Shown: positions 1-8,794 of the stretch, piece after piece | Layout: each line of letters begins with the position of its first letter | Position numbering within the stretch: the first letter of the stretch is position 1 | From: Crocosphaera sp. UHCC 0190 | GTDB taxonomy: Bacteria; Cyanobacteriota; Cyanobacteriia; Cyanobacteriales; Microcystaceae | Reading direction: 5' to 3' | DNA length: 64,000 nucleotides | Assembly (NCBI RefSeq): GCF_034932065.1 | Contig: NZ_JAYGHP010000013.1 | Span: 62,001 to 126,000 of the forward strand | Position numbers and translations under genes: made by a program | Notes under the pieces: model-generated | What the model was told of the DNA's origin: nothing | The model's input: only the letters and a program-made list of their open reading frames with translations | The model's database searches: none

Positions 1-2
1 CA

Positions 3-497
3 GGCAATAAGATTTTGGGAATTGTTACCTATGCGACGACAACCCCCATTGATTCCGTCCATCGTGCGAGAGCATTAGGATTATCTTTAGCCGATTTACG
101 GGAACAACAACCCCAAATTTTTGCTATGCTCAAAACTGAGTTTCGGGCCGCAATTGTTGGCTTTGAATCTCCTCAAAATATGGGCAATGGCAATGGACAA
201 AATTTAGGAAAAGTTTATCAATTTTTGCCTCCTCGTCCCCCTCAAATTCATCAAGCTGTACATCGGTGTCAACCCATCGAAATCGTTTATTTTAGTGAGC
301 AAGTGGAATTTTTACGGATTCTTTTGCAAGTTAAAGAAGCTCCATCAGAAGCATTAATCGCGGCGGCAATTAGAGAAATTTACTTGTTACGAAAAGCTGA
401 CAGAGATTGGTTAGTTAGAGTCGGACGAACGTTAAGCATTTTATTAAAAGATGATTATGATCGTTTACAATATATTCTCAGCCAAGTCACCTTATAA
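3..497 (+). CDS. HAS-barrel-like conserved cyanobacterial protein, 5' end outside window
   Basis: The reading frame is open to the left edge (GNKILGIVTY precedes the first usable TTG at 15), so the gene is truncated by the window. The visible ~165 residues include a compact beta-rich start (GIVTYATTTPIDSVHRARALG) and a helical end (SEALIAAAIREIYLLRKADRDW). The N-terminal pattern resembles the HAS-barrel domain found at the start of HerA/FtsK-type ATPases and in stand-alone cyanobacterial proteins. No ATPase motif is visible. Function is not known; the HAS-barrel assignment is from memory of the family and is tentative. Confidence 0.55.
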   Translation, partial: GNKILGIVTYATTTPIDSVHRARALGLSLADLREQQPQIFAMLKTEFRAAIVGFESPQNMGNGNGQNLGKVYQFLPPRPPQIHQAVHRCQPIEIVYFSEQVEFLRILLQVKEAPSEALIAAAIREIYLLRKADRDWLVRVGRTLSILLKDDYDRLQYILSQVTL

Positions 498-712
498 AAA
501 CCATTAATTGATGAAATGTTAAGGGATGCTGAAGTAGAATTTTGGCAATCAGATCACTGACAGGTTGTGACTTCTTTTCAACTGAAACCACCCATCAATC
601 CTTCCTGGGGAAATTGCCCCTAATTCGGTTCGGTTCTACCACTATTCTTAATCCCTTGATTCCATTACCATCAGAGATGTTAGAGGTCAATTGTTTGCAC
701 TGAGAGAAATTC

Positions 713-2206
713 ATGATTGTGTCTGAGGGAGTATTAGGGAAACTAAGCGATATTATTAATCGTCACGAAGAGACGGTGATTCAACCTTGTGTGTCTCAAC
801 AAACCACCGAGGAAATTGACCAACTTCGACTTAAGGCCCAAGGACAATGGTTTAGTGCGATCGCCGCTTTAGAAACCTTACTGTTATCTGAAATTGAGAA
901 GACAACGGAGGTAGGATTTACCTCTCAAGGACTGATTTTATCAGCCCCTACCCCCATCCTTTGTCATACCACCCTCACCAACCAACTTCAGACGGGAATT
1001 TTTACTTTACAAATGGGTCAAAACTTGGTACGAAAACGGTTTCAGTTACCAGCGGCCCAATCAACTTGTGTAAATACCGATTCCCCAGGAATTACCGAAC
1101 TGCCTTTGTCCCCTCAAGATCCTCTGCTTACTGAACAATTTTGCCTGGTTTTGACCCCTCATTTTGGTTTAATGATGGTTTTAGGGGAAGATCCTCTAGG
1201 ACTGCCCGCCTTTCAATTTTCCTTTGATCCTGATGTGGTAGAAGAAGGTTGGTTAACCTTGCGATCGCGTCTTGTCATGACCCATCATCCTCAATTACGG
1301 CAGTTAGATAGGTGTTTTCAAGAATTTCCCCCAGTTGCGCCTAATTATCGTATTGTTAGCCAATTTAGTCGCTTACTTCTCCATTATTTGCCTCAATTTC
1401 CTGCTCTTTCTTCTCGAAAAATTCATTCTTTTTGTGAGTTAGAAACATCTAAAAAAACGGCGAAAAAAGTGGCTGATATTCCTTTACATATTCCAGGAAT
1501 TGATGAAGCCACAGATATTGCTTTATTACAGGCATTAACCCATGAAATTCGCACGCCTTTGACCAGTATTCGTACGATGACAAGGCTATTATTAAGGGGT
1601 CGAGAATTAGAGCCAAAAATGAGAAAATTATTAGAGAATATTGATCAAGAATGTACGGAACAAATTAATCGCATGGAATTGATTTTCCGGGCCACAGAAC
1701 TGAAAAGCAAAACTAATCACAACTTAGGGGTTGAATTAGTACCAACGTCTTTAGAAGGTTTGTTAAATCAATGTATTCCCCGTTGGAAAAAACTAGCCCA
1801 ACGACGAAATGTAGTGCTTGATGTGGGACTTCCCAAGAAATTACCCCAAGTGGTTAGTGATCCAGGAATGTTGGATCAAGTGTTAACTGGATTGATTGAA
1901 AAATGTACTCGTAATCTAACAAGTGGGGGACATCTTCGGGTGCAAGTTAGCACTGCTGGTCATCAATTAAAGTTACAATTTCAAACAGAATCTAATCAAC
2001 CAAATAACCCGCTTCAAGCATTAGGACAACTGTTAATGTTTCAACCAGAAACAGGCAGTCTAAGTCTTAATTTAGATGTGACAAAAAATCTCTTTCATCG
2101 TTTAGGTGGTAAGTTAATTGTTCGTCAGCGATCGCAACAAGGTGAAGTGTTTACAATTTTCTTACCTTTGGGAACAAATTCCGTTAGCTACCGCACAGTT
2201 AAATAA
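713..2206 (+). CDS. Sensor histidine kinase with degenerate ATP-binding domain
   Basis: 497 residues, cytoplasmic, with no obvious membrane segment. An N-terminal ~260-residue sensory region of unknown type precedes a HisKA domain with the phospho-acceptor His277 in LTHEIRTPLTSIR. The C-terminal HATPase-like part (about 345-490) keeps the overall fold pattern, ending in LGGKLIVRQRSQQGEVFTIFLPL, but the N box is altered (LIEKCTRN) and no DxGxG (G1) motif is recognisable. It may be a weak kinase or a dimer partner for another kinase. No response regulator lies next to it. The start at ATG 713 is one of two close choices (GTG 719). A perfect palindrome follows the stop codon. Confidence 0.75.
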   Translation: MIVSEGVLGKLSDIINRHEETVIQPCVSQQTTEEIDQLRLKAQGQWFSAIAALETLLLSEIEKTTEVGFTSQGLILSAPTPILCHTTLTNQLQTGIFTLQMGQNLVRKRFQLPAAQSTCVNTDSPGITELPLSPQDPLLTEQFCLVLTPHFGLMMVLGEDPLGLPAFQFSFDPDVVEEGWLTLRSRLVMTHHPQLRQLDRCFQEFPPVAPNYRIVSQFSRLLLHYLPQFPALSSRKIHSFCELETSKKTAKKVADIPLHIPGIDEATDIALLQALTHEIRTPLTSIRTMTRLLLRGRELEPKMRKLLENIDQECTEQINRMELIFRATELKSKTNHNLGVELVPTSLEGLLNQCIPRWKKLAQRRNVVLDVGLPKKLPQVVSDPGMLDQVLTGLIEKCTRNLTSGGHLRVQVSTAGHQLKLQFQTESNQPNNPLQALGQLLMFQPETGSLSLNLDVTKNLFHRLGGKLIVRQRSQQGEVFTIFLPLGTNSVSYRTVK

Positions 2207-2207
2207 G

Positions 2208-2233
2208 TAGGGGTCAACGGCCGTTGACCCCTA
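2208..2233. repeat. Palindrome, GGGGTCAACG-type core
   Basis: Perfect 26-base palindrome with half-site TAGGGGTCAACGG, two bases after the histidine kinase stop. The same core recurs at 26281 and 61883. It may act as an RNA hairpin at the 3' end. Confidence 0.85.
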
Positions 2234-2269
2234 TAACGGTGTGATAATTATCGTTAAAAATCCTTAAAA

Positions 2270-2893
2270 ATGTCTCAGCATAAATTATCATCAAATCATT
2301 GTCTAATTATCTTTACTCGCTATCCTGAACCTGGAAAAACAAAAACCCGTTTAATTCCTGTTTTGGGTGCAGAAGGAGCAGCAAATTTACAAAAACAATT
2401 AACAGAACATACAGTAAAACAAGCCAAAAAACTGTTAAATAATCTTGCAATTTCTATCTATTATACAGGCAAAAATAAGGAATTAATGCAAGCATGGTTA
2501 GGGGATAATTTAAGTTACTATTCCCAAGCAAGGGGAGATTTAGGAAATCGCATGAATATGGCTTTTATTGAGTCGTTCAAATTGGGTTTTTCTAAGGCTG
2601 TCATTATTGGTATTGATTGTCCTGATCTTAATATAAATATTCTTAAAAATGCTTTTAATTATTTAGAAAATCATGATTTAGTGTTAGGAGAAGCTGCCGA
2701 CGGTGGTTATTATTTAATTGGCTTAAAAAGAGTTATTCCTGAATTATTTAGAGAGATTCTTTGGGGAACATCTGAAGTTTTATCCATGACGACAAATATT
2801 GCTGATGGACTCAATTTAAGTTATTATCTTTTACCTGTTTTATCCGATATTGATCGTCCCGAAGACTTATATATTTGGGAGAAATATAAATGA
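2270..2893 (+). CDS. TIGR04282-type glycosyltransferase (DUF2064)
   Basis: 207 residues. The N-terminus LIIFTRYPEPGKTKTRLIP is the nucleotide-binding signature of the TIGR04282/DUF2064 family, a GT-A-like fold related to CofC and arsenosugar-pathway transferases. Further family marks are VIIGIDCPDLN (DxD-like) near 122 and LGEAADGGYYLIGLK near 145, then a C-terminal LSDIDRPEDLYIW. Length is normal for the family. The sugar donor and acceptor cannot be read from sequence. It sits alone between two palindromes, with no arsenic genes nearby. Confidence 0.85.
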   Translation: MSQHKLSSNHCLIIFTRYPEPGKTKTRLIPVLGAEGAANLQKQLTEHTVKQAKKLLNNLAISIYYTGKNKELMQAWLGDNLSYYSQARGDLGNRMNMAFIESFKLGFSKAVIIGIDCPDLNINILKNAFNYLENHDLVLGEAADGGYYLIGLKRVIPELFREILWGTSEVLSMTTNIADGLNLSYYLLPVLSDIDRPEDLYIWEKYK

Positions 2894-2958
2894 GTAAGCT
2901 GTTAATTATTCAAAATATTCGTTGATTGCTTCGGGGTGAAATAAATATTCCATATCCA

Positions 2959-2979
2959 GGGCTTAATATTATTAAGCCC
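2959..2979. repeat. Palindrome, GGGCTTAATATTATTAAGCCC
   Basis: Near-perfect inverted repeat with arms GGGCTTAATA/TATTAAGCCC in the gap after the glycosyltransferase gene. The rest of the 2894-3132 gap is AT-rich and holds nothing else recognised. Confidence 0.7.
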
Positions 2980-3132
2980 AATTATTTGCAAAATATATCA
3001 ATTATTAATAATTATCTATGTTTGAGGGTTTTAGTAATCCTTTTAAGGCTGATTGATAGGATTAAACCCCTAACTACGAACTAACTTAATTGCGCTACAA
3101 TTTGAATATTGGCTAACCAATTATGATTTCAG

Positions 3133-4344
3133 ATGATGAGTATCTTTCAATTAGATGTACGCCAAACCATTATTGTAGCTATTTTAGTCCTTTATCTTGG
3201 TAAGTATCTAACAAAACAGATTAGTTTTTTGCGGAATTTCAACATCCCTGATGCTGTGTCAGGAGGTGTTTTAGCCTCCTTAATTTTTGGTATTTTTTAT
3301 GCTGTCTTTAAGTTTCAAATAGAATTCGCTCTCTATGCCCGTGATGCTTTTTTAATTATTTTTTTTACAACTATTGGAATTTCCTCCAAGCTGAAAACCC
3401 TTCTAAAAGGAGGAAAACCCCTCTTAATTTTGTTAGTAACTGCGGTGAGTTATCTATTTATCCAAAATCTTACTGGGGTAGGGATGGCTGCATTAATGGG
3501 GCTAGATTTGCCCATTGGCCTGCTTTCGGGTTCAGTTGCTCTGAGTGGTGGCCATGGAACGGCGATCGCTTGGTCGCCTATTTTTATGAACAATTATGGG
3601 ATTGCCAATGCTTCGGAAATTGGCATTGCTAGTGCCACTTTTGGTTTGGTCTTGGGGGGAATTATTGGGGGGCCAACCGCAAAATTTTTGATTATTAGAA
3701 ACCGACTTCGACCCAATTATCAAGAGCAAGAACTCGCCATCGGAATCAAGCATAACCGGAGGAATGTCAAAATTGACTACAATACTATGCTGAATTCCTT
3801 CTTAGTGATTGCTGCCGCTATTGGTTTAGGACTTCAAATCAATGTTCTCGCTACCTTGATAGGGTTAAAATTGCCTGATTTCGTCGCCTGTTTATTGGCG
3901 GGAATTATCTTAACCAACATCATGCCACTCATCTTAAAACGCTTTCCTTGGCCTACTGAAACCCCTTCTCTGGCGTTAATCTCTGATCTTGCTCTCGGTT
4001 TGTTCCTTGCGATGTCATTAATGAGTTTGCAGTTGTGGACATTAGCAGATATGGGGGGAGCGATCGCCTTCTTACTGTTGGCGCAGTTGTTGATCAGTAC
4101 GCTTTATACCATCTTTATTGTCTTTCCTGTCATGGGCAAAAATTATAATGCTGCGGTTATCTCCGCAGGGTATTCTGGATTGACGTTAGGTGCAACCCCA
4201 ACGGCGATCGCCAATATGACTGCTGTTACAGAACAATTTGGGGCTTCCCCTCAAGCGTTTATTATTCTTCCTTTAGTGGGAGCCTTTTTTATTGATATTG
4301 CCAATTCCTTCGTGATCCAAAAGTTTCTTAATTTTATGAGTTGA
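3133..4344 (+). CDS. gltS: Sodium/glutamate symporter GltS
   Basis: 403-residue polytopic membrane protein with about ten hydrophobic segments, matching the GltS (ESS) family in length. The family's two inverted halves are visible: the first contains IPDAVSGGVLA and LSGGHGTAIAWSPIF, the second LLAGIILTNIMP and SAGYSGLTLGATPTAIANM. These glycine-rich re-entrant loops form the substrate and sodium sites. It should import glutamate with sodium through the plasma membrane. The start is ATG 3133 or the next ATG at 3136. It converges with the Hsp70-like gene, with only 13 bases between stop codons. Confidence 0.92.
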   Translation: MMSIFQLDVRQTIIVAILVLYLGKYLTKQISFLRNFNIPDAVSGGVLASLIFGIFYAVFKFQIEFALYARDAFLIIFFTTIGISSKLKTLLKGGKPLLILLVTAVSYLFIQNLTGVGMAALMGLDLPIGLLSGSVALSGGHGTAIAWSPIFMNNYGIANASEIGIASATFGLVLGGIIGGPTAKFLIIRNRLRPNYQEQELAIGIKHNRRNVKIDYNTMLNSFLVIAAAIGLGLQINVLATLIGLKLPDFVACLLAGIILTNIMPLILKRFPWPTETPSLALISDLALGLFLAMSLMSLQLWTLADMGGAIAFLLLAQLLISTLYTIFIVFPVMGKNYNAAVISAGYSGLTLGATPTAIANMTAVTEQFGASPQAFIILPLVGAFFIDIANSFVIQKFLNFMS

Positions 4345-4357
4345 GCATCACTTTTGT

Positions 4358-5953
4358 TTAACTTAATTGAGTAACAATTTGATTATTGGCTAACTGATTT
4401 TGTGTCAATAAATCTTCCACATTAATCCTTAAAAATCCCTGATTATCTACCCAAAATTGTAACTTAATTCTATCACTTCCAGGGGAACCTAAAGGATCTA
4501 ATTGAGCAATGGTTCGCGCCCCATCTCGATCATTTAACGGTTGTACATTTGTCTCTCCATTACTAATAGAACGAGTCACCAAACGATCACCATCAAAATA
4601 AACTTCTGTTCCCCCTGTTTCTGCCCCTAATTCCCCGATAATTAATTCTATACTAGGTTGATTTTCAATTGATGCTCCTAACATAATTTCTATGGGGTTA
4701 CTCATCGGATAAGCTTGCCCTGATTTGATGATAGGATGCCAACTATGACAGTTTTTACGACGGTTCCAATATCTGATACCATAACTATGATATAAGAAGT
4801 CTTTGACCTCAAATCCTTGGGCTAATTGTAAGGCTCCTTGGGCAATGGCTTCAAAGGGGCGATCGCATTTAATTTTTGACTCTTCAAAGTATTGTTTAAC
4901 CCAAGTTTGTACTGAGGGAATTTGTACCGTTCCCCCCACTAATAACACCCCATCAATATCCGTTTTTTCAATACCATTTCGTCTTGCTTGTTGCAAAACT
5001 TGAGTCATTAATTCATCTAATTTCTCAAAAAATTGCTGTTCTTTTAAAATAGTTTCAAATTGTTCTCGGTGTAAAGCTAATTCATAACTCTCAAAGGTTT
5101 GATCATTAAAATAGACTTCATTGGCTTCAATTTCAGAAGATAATTTAACTTTTAGCCGTTCTGCTAATCTTAAAGTTAAAGAAGATTTGGGTAAATTTTG
5201 AGTATCAGCAAAATAATTAATCAACCAATCATCAATATCTGAACCCCCTAAATTTGAGCCAGCTTTCGCTAAAACACGGGCAAGTTTCGCTTTCTGTCCT
5301 GAACTTTCTCCTAAGAATTTTTGCCCCCACTTTAAAATAAATCCTTGATTTTGTTGTTTGTTTTCTACCCCTAACTGCACCAAAGATAAATCAATTGTTC
5401 CTCCCCCAAAATCTACCACTAATAATAAACTTTCTTCAGTTTTTCCGTAGCCTAATGCTGCTGCTGTGGGTTCATCTAATAGTCTAATCTGTTCAATATT
5501 CCACCCTAGACAAACTTGACTTAACCAATGACGATAGGTTTCAAAACTATCAACAGGAACCGTTAAAACCAAAGAATCTAAGGGCGTAACACTTTCATTC
5601 TTTATCTGTTTAATTAAATCACTTAAAAACCATTCTCCCACTTGCTCAAAAGTAATTGATTGACCATCTAATTCCGGCAAAAAACCTTGAATATTTGCCC
5701 CAATACCTCGCTTAAACTGTCGAAAAAATCGCGGATTATTAGATAAATCCAAACCGCGATCTCGTACTTTTTGACCCACTAATATTTGCGCTTGCTCCGC
5801 ATTTTCAATATAGACTAAACTCGGAATTAAAGGGGGATTATTCCCCAATTGTTGACAAACTCCTGGCAGTTTAACCATTTCTGGGGTTGCCGTGACAGGG
5901 TTTAAACGGGTAATTATGGTGTTGCTGGTACCGAAGTCAATGGCGTAGGACAC
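4358..5953 (-). CDS. Hsp70-family (DnaK-like) protein
   Basis: 531 residues, shorter than DnaK (~635). The ATPase domain is clear: AIDFGTSNTIITRL (phosphate 1), LLVVDFGGGTIDLSLVQ (phosphate 2), LLDEPTAAALGYG (connect/adenosine region) and DGVLLVGGTVQIPSVQ. The C-terminal ~130 residues form a reduced substrate-binding beta domain without the usual lid helices. It is likely an ATP-dependent chaperone-like protein, but not the main DnaK; clients are unknown and no DnaJ or GrpE gene is adjacent. Translation starts at GTG 5953. Confidence 0.88.
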   Translation of the reverse strand: MSYAIDFGTSNTIITRLNPVTATPEMVKLPGVCQQLGNNPPLIPSLVYIENAEQAQILVGQKVRDRGLDLSNNPRFFRQFKRGIGANIQGFLPELDGQSITFEQVGEWFLSDLIKQIKNESVTPLDSLVLTVPVDSFETYRHWLSQVCLGWNIEQIRLLDEPTAAALGYGKTEESLLLVVDFGGGTIDLSLVQLGVENKQQNQGFILKWGQKFLGESSGQKAKLARVLAKAGSNLGGSDIDDWLINYFADTQNLPKSSLTLRLAERLKVKLSSEIEANEVYFNDQTFESYELALHREQFETILKEQQFFEKLDELMTQVLQQARRNGIEKTDIDGVLLVGGTVQIPSVQTWVKQYFEESKIKCDRPFEAIAQGALQLAQGFEVKDFLYHSYGIRYWNRRKNCHSWHPIIKSGQAYPMSNPIEIMLGASIENQPSIELIIGELGAETGGTEVYFDGDRLVTRSISNGETNVQPLNDRDGARTIAQLDPLGSPGSDRIKLQFWVDNQGFLRINVEDLLTQNQLANNQIVTQLS

Positions 5954-6112
5954 TTTGATTTAAACAGTTGTAAAAGACAGCAAAATGATAGCTAATTTTA
6001 TTAAAATAGCAGAAGATGTTCTCAAATGACAAGGTAAACTATGGGAACAAGATAATTATCAACCTTGCCCTATTTTATTCAAGGATTTTTAAACTGAACG
6101 TCTGGCCATCTC

Positions 6113-7084
6113 TTAATAAAGACGACTCAAAGCATAATCCGCTAAATCAGTTAACGACTGAGCAGAAACAGACGGTTGCAGACAATCAAGGTGTTTGAGA
6201 GCCAATTGAGCATGATAAGCGGCTAATTCCCGCGATCGCTCAATGCCGTGACTTTCTTTCACAATAGATAACGCCTTTTCAATGTCTCCTGGCTCACTAA
6301 ATTCTCGTTCAATTAATGTTTCTAAATAGGGGGTTTCCTCCATGGCATATAAAGCAGGGGCAGTAATATTTCCACTGATTAAATCTGAGCCTGCGGGTTT
6401 GCCTAAAACCTCAGTTGATGAGGTAAAATCTAAGATATCATCCACTATCTGAAATGCTAATCCTAAATAACGTCCGTAGGCATAAAGATTATCGATGACT
6501 TCTGTGGATACATCACTTAAAATCCCTGCTGATTTGGCACTATTGGCAATTAAAGAAGCAGTTTTGTAGTAGCTTTTTTCTAAATAAGCATCCAAGGTTA
6601 AACTGGTATCAAAGCGATTAATGCCTTGAAGAATTTCTCCTTCAGCAAAATCTCGAATCACTTCTGATAGCAGTTTCACTACTTCTAAATTATCTAAATT
6701 AGCTAAATACCAAGAAGATTGAGCAAATAAAAAATCCCCAGCTAACACCGCAATTCGGTTATCAAATAAACTGTTGACTGTGGGAACATTACGCCGTAAT
6801 TCTGCTTCATCGACCACATCATCATGGACAAGACTAGCTGTATGGATCATTTCCGTAATTTCTGCTAATCTACGATGACGTGGGGTAATTTCACGCTCCA
6901 GCATAGTGGCCCGTGAAACTAACAAGACAATAGCTGGACGAATCCGCTTACCCCCAGCATCAAACAGATGTTCAGCAGCCGCTCCTAGAATGGGATGACG
7001 GGCCCCCACTAAACGTTTTAAGTTCTCTGTTAGAAGGCGCAAATCGTTGTCAACGGGAGAAAATAGAGAGGTGGTTGAGATCAT
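6113..7084 (-). CDS. sds: Solanesyl diphosphate synthase (long-chain trans-prenyl transferase)
   Basis: 323 residues. It elongates prenyl diphosphates with isopentenyl-PP to give the C45 side chain of plastoquinone. The two aspartate-rich motifs are present: LVHDDVVDEAELRR near 91 (first) and QIVDDILDF near 217 (second), with the FARM region just before the first. GGKRIRPAIVLL near 50 is the IPP-binding start. The C-terminus LADYALSRLY is typical. Length and motifs match cyanobacterial Sds/PreA. ATG 7084 is the only reasonable start. Confidence 0.93.
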   Translation of the reverse strand: MISTTSLFSPVDNDLRLLTENLKRLVGARHPILGAAAEHLFDAGGKRIRPAIVLLVSRATMLEREITPRHRRLAEITEMIHTASLVHDDVVDEAELRRNVPTVNSLFDNRIAVLAGDFLFAQSSWYLANLDNLEVVKLLSEVIRDFAEGEILQGINRFDTSLTLDAYLEKSYYKTASLIANSAKSAGILSDVSTEVIDNLYAYGRYLGLAFQIVDDILDFTSSTEVLGKPAGSDLISGNITAPALYAMEETPYLETLIEREFSEPGDIEKALSIVKESHGIERSRELAAYHAQLALKHLDCLQPSVSAQSLTDLADYALSRLY

Positions 7085-7259
7085 TCAGTTAGCCAAACCT
7101 GGTTATTCAGTTACGAAAGTTTACATATCCTTGTATTTATTTTAAGCTAACCTTTCCAGACAAGGGAACTTGATTTGTTATTTTCTTTCCCCAACCCCCA
7201 ACCAACTCGGTAAAATCCCCAAAAAAATCCTCCATTTCTGAATTCTTATGTTAAGTTAG

Positions 7260-7531
7260 TAGTAAGGGTTTTAAGAATTTCCCCCCTCACAACTAAAATG
7301 CCCCAGATGCCTATTTAATCTAGGCGGTTTTAGGAGAAGAGGGAAAGTCAGCAATGATTGGTTGCTGATGGGTCGCCAAAGGGCCTTAATTTGGAGTGCC
7401 TTAGCTTTGATCGCAGTAGACAGTAAACAGCAGGGGCTGGCATTGAGCAGAAGCCTGAAGCTGTTTAGGTTCAGTTAAAAGCGGGGTTGTTTAACGGCAA
7501 GTTCAGGAGAGTGAAAGCTTTTCCCTTGCTA
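7260..7531 (+). ncRNA. Possible structured RNA (unassigned)
   Basis: The gap between sds and murI contains a ~270-base stretch whose ends can pair: TAGTAAGGG (7260-7268) with CCCTTGCTA (7523-7531), then AAG/CTT and TTTC (7278-7281) with GAAA (7513-7516). One T-G pair is a wobble only on the + strand. Inside are further hairpins, including TCAGCAA...TTGCTGA (about 7349-7370) and GCCTA...TAGGC (about 7310-7325). A TATGTT -10-like hexamer lies at 7247-7252. I do not recognise it as RNase P, tmRNA or a known riboswitch; a 6S-like RNA or a long leader of the small gene at 7646 are possibilities. Confidence 0.35.
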
Positions 7532-7645
7532 GATTCCAGCAGTGTTATTTTTAACGACTGTTGATTTCAGCTAACTATTAAAAATCTAAATTTGTTGACT
7601 TTAACCTAGTGTCCACCTTAGCAATGAAAACCTGAAGACAAGACA

Positions 7646-7762
7646 ATGCCTCTGATCACTCTGATTCTTGCCGCTCTCTACCTGTTGATGATTTATGGAT
7701 TGTTAATACTCGCTCAGCGCACGGGTAAGTGGTTATCCCCCACCCGCCGTGATGTTGGCTAA
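7646..7762 (+). CDS. Small single-span membrane protein, 38 residues
   Basis: ATG at 7646 opens MPLITLILAALYLLMIYGLL, one hydrophobic helix of about 22 residues, followed by a positively charged tail (RTGKWLSPTRRDVG) ending at TAA 7760-7762. Size and layout resemble low-molecular-mass subunits of thylakoid complexes, but I do not match it to a named Psb, Pet, Psa or Ndh subunit. A possible -35 TTGACT lies about 60 bases upstream. The ribosome site is weak (GAAGACAAG). Confidence 0.55.
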   Translation: MPLITLILAALYLLMIYGLLILAQRTGKWLSPTRRDVG

Positions 7763-7861
7763 AACAATTTGCCTTGAGATCAACCATTATAAGCAAATAA
7801 TTTACGAATTTAAAGGATTGGTAAAGGTGTGAGGATGTGTACGTCAAAGCCAATCCTTAAC

Positions 7862-8722
7862 TCATTCTAGCATTTCCACTTCTTCCCAAGTGACCGCCGC
7901 CGTCACCATCGTCGGCAAAGACACGGATTCAACCGTGGGATGATATCCTAACCATTGTTGAGAGAGTTGGGAAAAGGTTTGGGGGCAACCACTGACAGCG
8001 AAGCGAGTGGGTAAAGCTGGCCGAGTTTGTCCGAGTGCCATTAATTTTAACTCTTTTTCCGCCGCTTGCACCACATAACGGGCCGGATCGATTAGATTGA
8101 CTGTGGGGGGAACAATTCCTTTAATCACCGTTTCCAGATGACGATAATGGGTACAACCATAGACTAAAGTATCGATATTCCGAGCCAGTAATGGTTGAAG
8201 ATACAATTGGGCCATCTGTTTCGTGTAGGGTTCCCAAATGCGGTTTTGTTCAATTAGTGGCACAAACTCAGGACAAGGGATTTGCCAAACTTGGGCATTG
8301 GGATCAATTTCTTGAATCGCTTGACGGTAAGCATTGCTTTTAGCGGTTGCTGGTGTAGAAATCACCCCGATGCGTTGACCTTGTTTAACGGCCGCCTTTG
8401 CTCCTGGTAAAATCACCCCTAAAATGGGAAAATCAAACTCTTGACGTACTGCTTCCAAGGCCAGGGCAGAACTCGTATTGCAGGCCATGATGACCATTTT
8501 AACATTTTGTTGGGCCATCCAAGTCAAAATTTCCCGAACAAATTGTAAAATCTCGCCAGAAGGACGATTACCATAGGGAAGTCTAGCCGTATCAGCAAAA
8601 TAAAGAATGGATTCCTGGGGCAACTGTCGGTAAAGTTCCCGTAAAACAGTCAATCCACCCACACCACTATCGAAAATACCAATCGGACTGTTTTGAATCT
8701 CTCTCATCTGCAATAAATTCAC
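7862..8722 (-). CDS. murI: Glutamate racemase MurI
   Basis: 286 residues. It converts L- to D-glutamate for peptidoglycan. Both catalytic cysteines are visible, in VIMACNTSSALALE (near 82) and VYGCTHYRHLE (near 190), along with the opening IGIFDSGVGGLTVLREL and YFADTARLPYG. Length is normal. The start may be GTG 8722 or ATG 8707; neither has a strong ribosome site. It follows amiC by about 70 bases on the same strand, so the two are probably one cell-wall operon. Confidence 0.95.
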   Translation of the reverse strand: MNLLQMREIQNSPIGIFDSGVGGLTVLRELYRQLPQESILYFADTARLPYGNRPSGEILQFVREILTWMAQQNVKMVIMACNTSSALALEAVRQEFDFPILGVILPGAKAAVKQGQRIGVISTPATAKSNAYRQAIQEIDPNAQVWQIPCPEFVPLIEQNRIWEPYTKQMAQLYLQPLLARNIDTLVYGCTHYRHLETVIKGIVPPTVNLIDPARYVVQAAEKELKLMALGQTRPALPTRFAVSGCPQTFSQLSQQWLGYHPTVESVSLPTMVTAAVTWEEVEMLE

Positions 8723-8794
8723 GTAAAAGAAGTTTTTGACAATTGAAACACGAATAACTAAGGAAGTAAATATATTTTAAAGAAAGAAATATAC

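Noticed and set aside
7260-7531. RNase P RNA, tmRNA or cobalamin riboswitch
   Set aside because: A GAGGGAAAGTC stretch recalls RNase P P4 but the partner region is absent; no tRNA-like end for tmRNA and no B12 box.
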